NCBI GenBank assembly: GCA_041667115.1
Contig: JBAYFO010000003.1
Coordinates: 1-64,000 of the forward strand
From: UBA1563 sp041667115
Lineage (GTDB): Bacteria > Bacteroidota > Ignavibacteria > Ignavibacteriales > Ignavibacteriaceae
Length of the DNA: 64,000 nucleotides
Direction: 5' to 3'
The position numbers and the translations under genes were made by a program. The notes under the pieces were generated by a model, which searched no databases, was not told where the DNA came from, and saw only the letters and a program-made list of their open reading frames with translations. Numbering within the stretch: position 1 is the first letter of the stretch; every line of letters begins with the position of its first letter. Below, one piece after another: positions 51,654 to 59,856 of the stretch.

Positions 51654-53522
51654 ATGAGAAAATTATTTTTACTCTTTTTATTTGTTTGTTTTGCAGTCAA
51701 TGTTTTTCCGCAAGACTCATCCTACATCGCGGAACATTACACGAAACACGAATATCAGATTCCGATGCGCGACGGAACAAAACTTTTCACAGCGGTTTAC
51801 GCACCGAAAGATACGACACTTAATTACCCGATCATGTTCATGCGAACACCCTATACTATTGCCCCTTACGGCGAGACTAATTATAGCAGATTTGTAGGAC
51901 CGTCAAAAGCATTCGTGACTGAAGGATATATTTTCGTTTACCAGGATGTCCGCGGCAAATTTATGTCCGAAGGCGAGTATGTAAATATGCGTCCCTTCAT
52001 TCCCGAGAAAAAATCTTCGACGGATGTTGACGAATCAAGCGACACGTATGATACAATTGACTGGTTGATAAAAAACGTAAAACACAATAACGGCAAAGTT
52101 GGAATGTGGGGAATTTCGTATCCCGGTTTTTACGCGGCAATGGGAACGATCAACGCACATCCGAATTTAGTTGCCGTTTCTCCGCAAGCACCAATCGTAA
52201 ATTGGTTTGTCGGAGACGATATGCACCACAACGGCGCGTTATCTTTACTGATGACCTTTGATTTCTTTTCCGTTTTTGGATTGCCGCGTCCCGAACCAAC
52301 CACAACATGGGGAAAGGGATTTCAAGCTCCTTCGCCGGATGCTTACACTTTCTTTTTGAATTTAGGTTCACTTAAAAATGTAAACGAAAAATATTTTAAG
52401 AAAAATATTTCTTTCTGGAATGAAGTTACTCAACACGGAACGTATGATGAATTCTGGAAATCGAGAAACACCTTTCCGCATTTTAATAAAATAAAACCGG
52501 CTGTGTTAACCATCGGCGGGTGGTACGATTCAGAAGATTTGTACGGCACATTGCATACCTATCAATCAATTGAAGAAAAAAATCCAAAAGCATTTAACGC
52601 ACTTGTAATGGGTCCCTGGGTACACGGCGGCTGGTCGCGCGGAAAAGGAAATGAGCTCGGCGCAATTTCGTTCGGAAGCAATACAAGCGAGTATTATCAA
52701 GACAGTATTGAATTTCCCTTTTTTAATTACTATTTAAAAGGGAAAGGTTCGCTTGCTTTGCCGGAAGCTTCCATCTTTATCACGGGTTCAAATGAATGGA
52801 AAAAATTTGATGCATGGCCTCCGAAAAATTCTGAAATGAAAAATTTATTTATCACTGATGAGAATAAATTGTCGTTTGAAAATTCCACAAAAAATTCTTT
52901 TGATGAATTTTTAAGCTATCCGAATAAACCGGTTCCCTACACTGCAAAGCAACTAGATTCGCGCGCATTTTATAACCATGAATATATGGATGAAGATCAA
53001 CGTTTTGCCGCTTCCAGACCGGATGTACTGGTTTATCAAACCGATGTTTTATCTGACAGCATTACCATTGTTGGACCGATTGAAGCAGAACTTTACGTTT
53101 CGACAACGGGAACAGATGCAGATTGGGTTGTAAAAGTAATTGATGTTTTTCCGGATAGCGCAGAAAATCCAAAACCGAATCCGCAACAATTTGAGATGGG
53201 AGGATTTCAACAGTTGATTCGCGGTGAGATTATGCGCGGTAAATTTAGAAACAGTTATGAACATCCCGAACCGTTTAAACCGGGAGAAGTGACAAAAGTA
53301 AAATTAACCTTGCAAGATGTGGCTCATACGTTTCTTAAAGGTCACCGGATTATGGTACAAATACAAAGCAGTTGGTTTCCTTTCTTCGACCGAAACCCTC
53401 AAACCTTTTGCGACATTTATAATGCTAACGAAAGTGATTTTCAGAAAGCAACGCACTGCGTATACCATTCGGAAAAGTATCCTTCCGCCATTAAGATCAA
53501 TTTGTTAATGGATAAAAAATAG
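51654..53522 (+). CDS. CocE/NonD family hydrolase (S15-like X-Pro peptidase)
   Basis: A 622-residue secreted alpha/beta hydrolase. A signal peptide (MRKLFLLFLFVCFAVNVFPQ) is followed by the catalytic domain with nucleophile Ser155 in GISYPG, acidic residue in GGWYDSED and histidine in MGPWVHGGW. A C-terminal galactose-binding-like jelly-roll domain (GPIEAELYVSTTGTDADWVVK, in part) completes the S15/CocE plan. Related enzymes cleave X-Pro dipeptides, cocaine esters or glutaryl-cephalosporins. The natural substrate here cannot be decided. A further secreted gene follows two bases after its stop. Confidence 0.92.
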   Translation: MRKLFLLFLFVCFAVNVFPQDSSYIAEHYTKHEYQIPMRDGTKLFTAVYAPKDTTLNYPIMFMRTPYTIAPYGETNYSRFVGPSKAFVTEGYIFVYQDVRGKFMSEGEYVNMRPFIPEKKSSTDVDESSDTYDTIDWLIKNVKHNNGKVGMWGISYPGFYAAMGTINAHPNLVAVSPQAPIVNWFVGDDMHHNGALSLLMTFDFFSVFGLPRPEPTTTWGKGFQAPSPDAYTFFLNLGSLKNVNEKYFKKNISFWNEVTQHGTYDEFWKSRNTFPHFNKIKPAVLTIGGWYDSEDLYGTLHTYQSIEEKNPKAFNALVMGPWVHGGWSRGKGNELGAISFGSNTSEYYQDSIEFPFFNYYLKGKGSLALPEASIFITGSNEWKKFDAWPPKNSEMKNLFITDENKLSFENSTKNSFDEFLSYPNKPVPYTAKQLDSRAFYNHEYMDEDQRFAASRPDVLVYQTDVLSDSITIVGPIEAELYVSTTGTDADWVVKVIDVFPDSAENPKPNPQQFEMGGFQQLIRGEIMRGKFRNSYEHPEPFKPGEVTKVKLTLQDVAHTFLKGHRIMVQIQSSWFPFFDRNPQTFCDIYNANESDFQKATHCVYHSEKYPSAIKINLLMDKK

Positions 53523-53523
53523 A

Positions 53524-53976
53524 ATGAAGAAAAAAGGATTATTACTCTTTTGTCTTTTCGTTTCGGTTTCATACGCGCAAGTAAAAGTTGAGAAAGAAAA
53601 AGAAGCGATTAAACAAGCCGATATTGAGTTTTCCAACTTATCTGTAAAAGAAGGATTTCACAAAGCGTTTCTAGCTTACGTTGCCGATGATGGTGTTTTG
53701 CTTCGTCCAAACAGCTATCCGGTTAAGGGAAGAAAAGAGATTGAAGACCTCTACACGAAAAGTAGTGATTCAACTTTTACATTAACATGGAAACCGTTGT
53801 TCGCGGATGTATCTTCATCCGGCGATATGGGTTATACTTACGGCACTTGGGAAGTAAAAGCAAAAACCGGTCATGACAAACCAAGTTACGGAACCTATAC
53901 AACCTTCTGGAAAAAAGATAAAAACGGAAAATGGAAATTTGTTTTGGATACCGGGAATGACGGATTAGGGAAGTAA
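53524..53976 (+). CDS. Secreted SnoaL/DUF4440-like protein
   Basis: A 150-residue exported protein with signal peptide (KGLLLFCLFVSVSYAQ) and a DUF4440 nuclear-transport-factor-2-like fold. The visible features are the helix EKEAIKQADIEFSNLSVKEGF, then KAFLAYVADDGVLLRPN and the final strands TYTTFWKKDKNGKWKFVLD. Such proteins often lack a proven function, and some are enzymes. It is coupled to the CocE-like hydrolase and followed by a strong terminator. Confidence 0.85.
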   Translation: MKKKGLLLFCLFVSVSYAQVKVEKEKEAIKQADIEFSNLSVKEGFHKAFLAYVADDGVLLRPNSYPVKGRKEIEDLYTKSSDSTFTLTWKPLFADVSSSGDMGYTYGTWEVKAKTGHDKPSYGTYTTFWKKDKNGKWKFVLDTGNDGLGK

Positions 53977-53989
53977 TTAATTAAGTTCA

Positions 53990-54017
53990 GCGGAACGGTC
54001 GAGACCGTTCCGCTTTT
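53990..54017. terminator. Bidirectional intrinsic terminator
   Basis: Perfect eleven-base arms GCGGAACGGTC (53990-54000) and GACCGTTCCGC (54003-54013) around a two-base loop, followed by TTTT. It lies 13 bases after the SnoaL-like gene and 20 bases before the end of the convergent lipoprotein gene, so it can serve both. Confidence 0.85.
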
Positions 54018-54032
54018 AAATGTGCAACAAAC

Positions 54033-55223
54033 TTACTTTACATTTCCTTCGCTATCGGTTTTTATTAAATAAACATCTGAATAACCAGCACCGAAAGACT
54101 TTGTGTAGCCAGTAATAATATATCCACCATCTGATGTTTGTTGAACAGAATGTCCCTCATCCCGATCCCGTCCACCAAAAACTTTTTCCCAAATCTTATT
54201 TCCGCTGGCATCAATTTTTACTAAATAAACATCTACCTGACCCGCTCCGTAGGACATAGTTCCTCCTGCAATAATAAATCCACCGTCTGATGTCTGTCGT
54301 ACATAAATTCCAAAATCAGCACCACTTCCTCCAACAGCCCTTTCCCATATCAAATTCCCGTTTGCATCTGTTTTAATTAAATATATATCATCCTGACCCG
54401 CACCAGTAGACCAAGTGTACCCAACAACAATAAAACCGTTATCTGAGGTTTGTTGGATGGAATAACTTATATCATCAGTACTTCCACCAAAAGTTTTTTC
54501 CCAAACTTTATTTCCACTTAGATCAGTTTTAATTAAATAAACATCAGTAGCTCCTGTATCCAAAACGGCATATCCCGCAATAATAAAACCACCGTCAGGA
54601 GTTTGTTGAACTGAATTTCCACTCTCACTACGACTCCCACCAAAAGTCTTTTCCCAAATTTTATTTCCACTTATATCGGTTTTAATCAAATAAACATCCG
54701 CTTGACCCGCTCCAAAAGATCTTGTACTTCCAGTAATAATATACCCACCATCGGAGGATTGTTGGACGGAACTCCCCCAATCTTCATTAGCCCCACCGAA
54801 AGTTTTTTCCCAAACCTTATTTCCGTTTACGTCAGTCTTAATTAAATAAATGTCAGAATTACCTGCACCAAAGGAAGAAGTAGAACCTGCAATGATAAAT
54901 CCCCCGTCTGAACTTTGCTGAACGGAATGACCGACATCACTACAACTCCCGCCAAATGTCTTTGCCCATACTTTATTTCCACTTGCATTGGCTTTAACCA
55001 AATAAACATCCTCTTGCCCTGAATCGAAAAGAGAAGTAATTCCAGCAACAATAAACCCACCATCCGAAGTTTGTATAACGGATTCCCCGAAATCATCAGA
55101 GTTACTCTCTCCAATGGTTTTACTGAAATTTCTTTCCGATGTTGGAACTAAAGGATTTCCAGACTTTTCTGAGCAGCCAATTAAAAGCAAAAGAAAAAGC
55201 GCGGAAATAAAACAGTACTTCAC
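54033..55223 (-). CDS. Lipoprotein of seven 52-residue repeats, probable beta-propeller
   Basis: A 396-residue lipoprotein with signal and lipobox (LLLLIGCSEK). From about residue 32 onward it has seven tandem repeats of about 52 residues of the form EKTFGGS-x-D-x-G-x-SVQQTSDGGFII-A-G, then DVYLIKTDANGNKVW. Seven such four-strand units would close a seven-bladed propeller. Repeats of this kind occur in many secreted proteins of Bacteroidetes and archaea. Repeat units differ by only a few residues, so the array is young or under homogenising pressure. Function unknown. Confidence 0.8.
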   Translation of the reverse strand: MKYCFISALFLLLLIGCSEKSGNPLVPTSERNFSKTIGESNSDDFGESVIQTSDGGFIVAGITSLFDSGQEDVYLVKANASGNKVWAKTFGGSCSDVGHSVQQSSDGGFIIAGSTSSFGAGNSDIYLIKTDVNGNKVWEKTFGGANEDWGSSVQQSSDGGYIITGSTRSFGAGQADVYLIKTDISGNKIWEKTFGGSRSESGNSVQQTPDGGFIIAGYAVLDTGATDVYLIKTDLSGNKVWEKTFGGSTDDISYSIQQTSDNGFIVVGYTWSTGAGQDDIYLIKTDANGNLIWERAVGGSGADFGIYVRQTSDGGFIIAGGTMSYGAGQVDVYLVKIDASGNKIWEKVFGGRDRDEGHSVQQTSDGGYIITGYTKSFGAGYSDVYLIKTDSEGNVK

Positions 55224-55336
55224 GTAACCTCCAATTAGAAAAATATGAATAATATCAACACATTCTCAAAACAATTTTTTATTTTGTTTGAAATTAAGAC
55301 AGAAGATGGAATAAATCAATTTTAACTTTAAAAAAC

Positions 55337-56953
55337 CTAAAACGGAAATTCCTCTTTGTAATCAACTTTCTGTTCAATCTTTTTTTCTTTGTTGATTTTT
55401 GCCGTCAGATGTTTTGGATTCCCTTCAACATAAATTGCTTTGTAAGGCTTAGTAGGACACGCAAACTCGCACGCACCGCAACCGATGCAAAATTCTTCTT
55501 TCACTTCCGGAATGACAAGCTTATTTTTATACGGCACCATGTTCACCGCTTTTGTGGGGCAATGTTCCGAGCAGGCGCCGCAGTCAGTATTTTCAGTGTT
55601 AACGATGCAGTTGTCCTTTACAAATTTTGCCTTGCCAAGCTGCGTTAATTTTTTTGCTTCAAGCGAGATTGAAGAAATTGCGCTTGTTGGACAAACATCT
55701 CCACAAAGTTTGCATTCAAAATTACAAAAGCCTGTTTGGAAATCCATTCGCGGTTGAAACATCCCCAGCATTCCGTACTCCAAATATGCTGGTTGCAAAA
55801 CTTGGGTGGGACAAACGCTCACGCATAAATGGCACGCAGTGCAGTTTTGTGTAAAATTAGTTCTGCTTTTTGAACCCGGTGGTGTTACCGGGTTTTTTCT
55901 AAACACCGCAACCTTGCTCGCTTTTTTCGGATTGATCTTAATTTGACTTAAGGTTATGCCCGTTAATCCCACAGCATACACGAACGTATTAAACAGAAAA
56001 TTTCTTTTTGAATAAAGTACTTTTTCATCGTGTTCGTTCAATTCACAAGATGGTGTCGCTTCTATTTTCACCTTATCATTTTTAGGCGAAGAGTAAAATC
56101 CGTATTCGAATTTCATTCCGTCTGTTGGACAAACATCAAAGCAATTGAAGCAGGCAACGCACCGGTCGAAATCAACCGCTTTATTTTTTGTATCAATGCA
56201 AGATGCTTTGCAGACCCGTTCACAAATTCCGCATGATTTACAACTCTTCTCATCAATTGCAATTTTTATAAAAGAAAATTTCGATACAAAACCGAGCAAT
56301 GTCCCAACCGGACAAACGGTGTTGCAATACAATCTTCCTTTTGCAAACGACAAATACCCAACCACAAGCAGAATTGTAAGTGCAAGTAAAAATGAAAATA
56401 TTTCCACTCCTTTAAACTCAAAAGGATAAACCAGGTACATGTTCATCTTTTCAAAAAGAAAAGCGATGGAGTTGTTCGCCGTTATTAATAAAGGGCGAAA
56501 CAGATGCGCTGATATTTTCCCAAAACTGCTGTAAGGATCGAGGAGGTTAATAAAAAATATTGTTCCGCCAAGAAACGAAGTTACAACCAAGGAGAAAAAG
56601 GAATACCGCCACCATTTTTTTTCTTTTTCGTAGTGAAAACGTTTTTTCTTTTTTATCTTGAATTTTTTCGACAAAAAAGAGACCACATCTTGCAACGTTC
56701 CAAGCGGACAAATCGACGAGCAATAAATTCTTCCAGTGAAAAGCGTAAGCAAGAGAATAATAAGAAAACCAATTGCACCTAAACCTGCAAGACTAAGAAA
56801 TTTTACAAACGATGGGATAAATTGAAGAAATAATATTTTTGAATAAATAGAAGATGGGAACATATTCCGATAATCAAGAAAAAGACTTAACGTAAAAATG
56901 AAAAACAAAAGCGAAACAGCGACACGAATTTTCTTAAAAGCAGTTACCTTCAT
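55337..56953 (-). CDS. Membrane-bound polyferredoxin (NapH-like)
   Basis: A 538-residue iron-sulfur membrane protein. Several helices in the first 215 residues contain CSSICPLG and CNTVCPVG, the cysteine pairs of NapH/NosR/RnfB-like proteins. The soluble part has many [4Fe-4S] motifs: CKSCGICERVC, CVACFNCFDVCP, CTACHLCVSVCP, CKLCGDVCP, CGACSEHCP and CIGCGACEFACP. CTACH in the third is part of a ferredoxin motif and not a heme site. It follows the DUF362 gene by eleven bases. Electron transfer between quinone and an unknown partner is likely. Confidence 0.88.
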   Translation of the reverse strand: MKVTAFKKIRVAVSLLFFIFTLSLFLDYRNMFPSSIYSKILFLQFIPSFVKFLSLAGLGAIGFLIILLLTLFTGRIYCSSICPLGTLQDVVSFLSKKFKIKKKKRFHYEKEKKWWRYSFFSLVVTSFLGGTIFFINLLDPYSSFGKISAHLFRPLLITANNSIAFLFEKMNMYLVYPFEFKGVEIFSFLLALTILLVVGYLSFAKGRLYCNTVCPVGTLLGFVSKFSFIKIAIDEKSCKSCGICERVCKASCIDTKNKAVDFDRCVACFNCFDVCPTDGMKFEYGFYSSPKNDKVKIEATPSCELNEHDEKVLYSKRNFLFNTFVYAVGLTGITLSQIKINPKKASKVAVFRKNPVTPPGSKSRTNFTQNCTACHLCVSVCPTQVLQPAYLEYGMLGMFQPRMDFQTGFCNFECKLCGDVCPTSAISSISLEAKKLTQLGKAKFVKDNCIVNTENTDCGACSEHCPTKAVNMVPYKNKLVIPEVKEEFCIGCGACEFACPTKPYKAIYVEGNPKHLTAKINKEKKIEQKVDYKEEFPF

Positions 56954-56964
56954 CTATAACAATA

Positions 56965-57876
56965 TCACATGATAATTCGGTTGATGTTCAACTTGCTCAA
57001 ATCTTTTCTCCCGGCTTTCAATTCATCCGCATAGTTGATGTACGGAACGTCAGCCAAATCAATTCCGAATAATTTAGCTGCGGCAGCATCGGTGGCAACA
57101 ATATCGGTTGAAATAATTTGTGATTTTAAAGTAAGCAGGTCGTCTTTCGAAACTCCGCGCGGACCATTTCTCTTCATAACAAGATACGCATCAACAATAT
57201 TTAGATCCGGTTTTTTGAAAGTAGCAAAATCGGCAATGCACTGATGAAGATCGTTTTGATGCCAATATCTGCGGTCCCAAACCACTCCCATTAAATTTTT
57301 CATTCCTGCGGTTATTTTTCCTCCGCCATGATGTTTCAAAATCGGAACATTAATAAAAACATCCGACTCAAGAATAAGTTCGTGAACTTTAGAATTTGTT
57401 AAACGCTTTCCTTTTTTTATGTCAACTTGGTGATAATAACTTTCACTTTCTCCACTAACAATTTTACCACCGGCATCTTTTACGGCTCTCTCAATTCCGC
57501 TGTTTGAGTAGCAGCGGCTCCCGTTATCGCAGGTATGATCGAACACATAAACATCTTTGGCGCCGGCATCGAAGCAGTGTTTAATTATCCTCGCAACTAA
57601 TTTTGGATTTGTGTTTGCGGCTAATTCAGGTTTTACATCCCAACCAATATTTGGCTTGATAACCACTTTTTGGTTCTTCTTTACAAAGTTTTTCATTCCT
57701 CCAAGCGAAGCAATCGCTTTATCAAACATTGCTTCAGGCTCGCCCCCTTTAATAGCAACAAGATCGTAGGGGGAAGAAAGAGAGGAAGCAATGAACGGAT
57801 AAACGCTAGCATAACCGCCAAAGGCAACGGCACCGGAAGTAACCAGACTTGCTTTTATAAATTTTCTTCTATCCAT
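56965..57876 (-). CDS. DUF362 domain-containing exported protein
   Basis: A 303-residue protein with a twin-arginine start (MDRRKFIKASLVTSGAVAFGG) that predicts export of a folded form. The DUF362 domain carries KPNIGWD, VFDHTCDNGSRCYSNSG and VPILKHHGGGKITAGMKNLMG. DUF362 proteins are often fused to or next to ferredoxins, and their reaction is unknown. Here the polyferredoxin gene follows directly, so the two are probably one electron-transfer unit. Confidence 0.85.
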   Translation of the reverse strand: MDRRKFIKASLVTSGAVAFGGYASVYPFIASSLSSPYDLVAIKGGEPEAMFDKAIASLGGMKNFVKKNQKVVIKPNIGWDVKPELAANTNPKLVARIIKHCFDAGAKDVYVFDHTCDNGSRCYSNSGIERAVKDAGGKIVSGESESYYHQVDIKKGKRLTNSKVHELILESDVFINVPILKHHGGGKITAGMKNLMGVVWDRRYWHQNDLHQCIADFATFKKPDLNIVDAYLVMKRNGPRGVSKDDLLTLKSQIISTDIVATDAAAAKLFGIDLADVPYINYADELKAGRKDLSKLNINRIIM

Positions 57877-57949
57877 AACAACTCCTTTTCTTGTTGCTCA
57901 ACAAAGATATTTTTAGGTGTGGAAATATAAAAAATTTTGCAGAAAGAAA

Positions 57950-58945
57950 TTATTCCGCTTTCATCTCGCGTGTCATCAAATCCGAAGTTGCTTTAATGGG
58001 GTCCTTATCTTCAAAAAGTATTTTATAAACTTCGTTTGTGATCGGGGCGTCGACTCCAACTTTTTTTGCAAGTTGAGACGCAGAGCGGCTTGTTTCAACG
58101 CCTTCGGCAACCGCGTACATACTTTCTAAAATTTCTTTCAATTTTAATCCGCTTCCTAATTTTTCTCCAACGTAACGGTTTCTGCTATGCTGACTCATAC
58201 AGGTTACAATAAGATCGCCTATACCGGATAAGCCTGAGAAGGTTTCCGGTTTTGCTCCCATCGCTATGCCCATGCGCGAAATCTCTGCAATCCCGCGGGT
58301 CATGATTGCTGCTTTTGTGTTGTCTCCAAATTTTGCGCCGTCAATAATTCCGGCTCCGATAGCCATAACATTTTTAAATGCTCCGCCGAGTTCAACACCT
58401 AATAAATCGGTTGAAGAATAAACCCGGAAGTAAGAATTCATAAATGCTACTTGAATTGCTTTAGCGGTTTCGTTCACTGTTGATGCCGAGACTACCGCAG
58501 TCGGAATTCTTTTACAAACTTCTTCCGCATGGCTTGGTCCGGAAAGGATGCCCAGTTGTTCCTCATGAATATTTGGAAAAACATCTTTCAACATACTGGA
58601 CATTGTCATCAACGTTTTGTTTTCAATTCCTTTAGCTACATTTACAAAAATTGTGTTTTTAATATCGGCGAATGAAATTTGCTGCATCACACCACGAAGA
58701 AATTGAGAAGGGACGGCAAGTACTATTAACTCTTTGTTGGTGATTGATTCTTGTAAGTGATATGAAATTTTTAAGTCATCGGGGATTGGAGTTCCCGGCA
58801 GGAAAGTTTTATTTTCACGGTTTTTGATTATCTCTTCGGCTATCTCTTTTTTATACTCCCAAAGAGTAACTTTATGTCCATTATAATGAAGCAGAATTGC
58901 TAGAGTGGTTCCCCATGCGCCTGCTCCTAATACTGCTATATTCAT
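57950..58945 (-). CDS. gpsA: Glycerol-3-phosphate dehydrogenase [NAD(P)+]
   Basis: A 331-residue cytosolic enzyme that makes sn-glycerol-3-phosphate from dihydroxyacetone phosphate for lipid synthesis. The dinucleotide motif GAGAWGTTLA is at the N-terminus. The signature LSGPSHAEEV and the active-site lysine segment GVELGGAFKNVMAIGAGI are present. Length and order are normal. The plsY gene lies six bases upstream, so the first two steps of phospholipid synthesis are coupled. Confidence 0.96.
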   Translation of the reverse strand: MNIAVLGAGAWGTTLAILLHYNGHKVTLWEYKKEIAEEIIKNRENKTFLPGTPIPDDLKISYHLQESITNKELIVLAVPSQFLRGVMQQISFADIKNTIFVNVAKGIENKTLMTMSSMLKDVFPNIHEEQLGILSGPSHAEEVCKRIPTAVVSASTVNETAKAIQVAFMNSYFRVYSSTDLLGVELGGAFKNVMAIGAGIIDGAKFGDNTKAAIMTRGIAEISRMGIAMGAKPETFSGLSGIGDLIVTCMSQHSRNRYVGEKLGSGLKLKEILESMYAVAEGVETSRSASQLAKKVGVDAPITNEVYKILFEDKDPIKATSDLMTREMKAE

Positions 58946-58951
58946 TGCAGT

Positions 58952-59617
58952 TTAACTTTTCTTTTTTGCGAAACTAATTTTGTTTTCTATTCCGAGAGAG
59001 ATTCTTGAAATATTTTTTCTGTGGGTATACACAACCAGCACAGCCAACCCAATTAAAAATGGAAGCAATGTTCCGTAGCCTTCAATATGCGCATGAAAAA
59101 CATTCTCTCTAATGATCATTGTTAAAGGAATGGAGATAGCCGCTAAAATTGATCCAAGTGAAACGTATCTTGAAATTATAATCGCAATAAAGAAAATACC
59201 AACACCGACTAAAAGATCAACAGTAGCAAGAGCAACTAAAATTCCCATCCCGGTTGCAATACCTTTTCCGCCTTTAAAGCTTGCGAAAACAGACCACACA
59301 TGCCCAAGCACAGCAGTAATTCCGGCAATTAATTGCACGAGAGTAAAATCATCGAAAGGAGTTAGATTATTGAAAGGGAAATTTCCATAATAAAGACGGG
59401 AGATTAAGACAACCGCGAAAACACCTTTTAAAGCATCTAAAATGATAACTAAAAGACCATATTTCCATCCGAGGATACGCCAAACATTTGTCCCGCCGGC
59501 ATTTCCGCTTCCGTGTTCGCGAATATCTATCCCTTTTGCCGCACGGCTAACAATTAAACTTGTGGGAATCGAACCAATTAAATATGAAAGAATAACAACA
59601 ACACCAAGTAAAAACAT
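58952..59617 (-). CDS. plsY: Glycerol-3-phosphate acyltransferase PlsY
   Basis: A membrane acyltransferase of 221 residues using acyl-phosphate to acylate glycerol-3-phosphate. Five to six helices and the three PlsY motifs are seen: GSIPTSLI near the N-terminus, HGSGNAGGTNVWR, and FKGGKGIATGMG. The start at ATG 59617 (MFLLGVVVILSYLIGS) is preferred. A longer frame to 59650 would add eleven polar residues. It is transcribed with gpsA. Confidence 0.95.
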   Translation of the reverse strand: MFLLGVVVILSYLIGSIPTSLIVSRAAKGIDIREHGSGNAGGTNVWRILGWKYGLLVIILDALKGVFAVVLISRLYYGNFPFNNLTPFDDFTLVQLIAGITAVLGHVWSVFASFKGGKGIATGMGILVALATVDLLVGVGIFFIAIIISRYVSLGSILAAISIPLTMIIRENVFHAHIEGYGTLLPFLIGLAVLVVYTHRKNISRISLGIENKISFAKKKS

Positions 59618-59856
59618 ATCAGTTCCGTTCTTTATTATGAATATCTGCAAAGAAAAAATAATTCATATTTGCATTGATGAAAGTTAAAGCTTTATTAAAA
59701 GAAATCAAATCACTTTTATTATCGCTTTAAATAGGAAATAATTGAGCGTGCTTACTATTCCGGAGAAAGATTTACTCATATAAAATTTGGCTCACCCTAT
59801 TTTTCACCATGATATGCATAGAAGAAAATTATCTTCCAGACCCTTTACAAAAATAT

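Noticed and set aside
55800..55860. CTACH in the polyferredoxin as a possible heme c site
   Set aside because: It lies in CTACHLCVSVCP, a regular [4Fe-4S] ferredoxin motif, and the protein has no other heme motifs.
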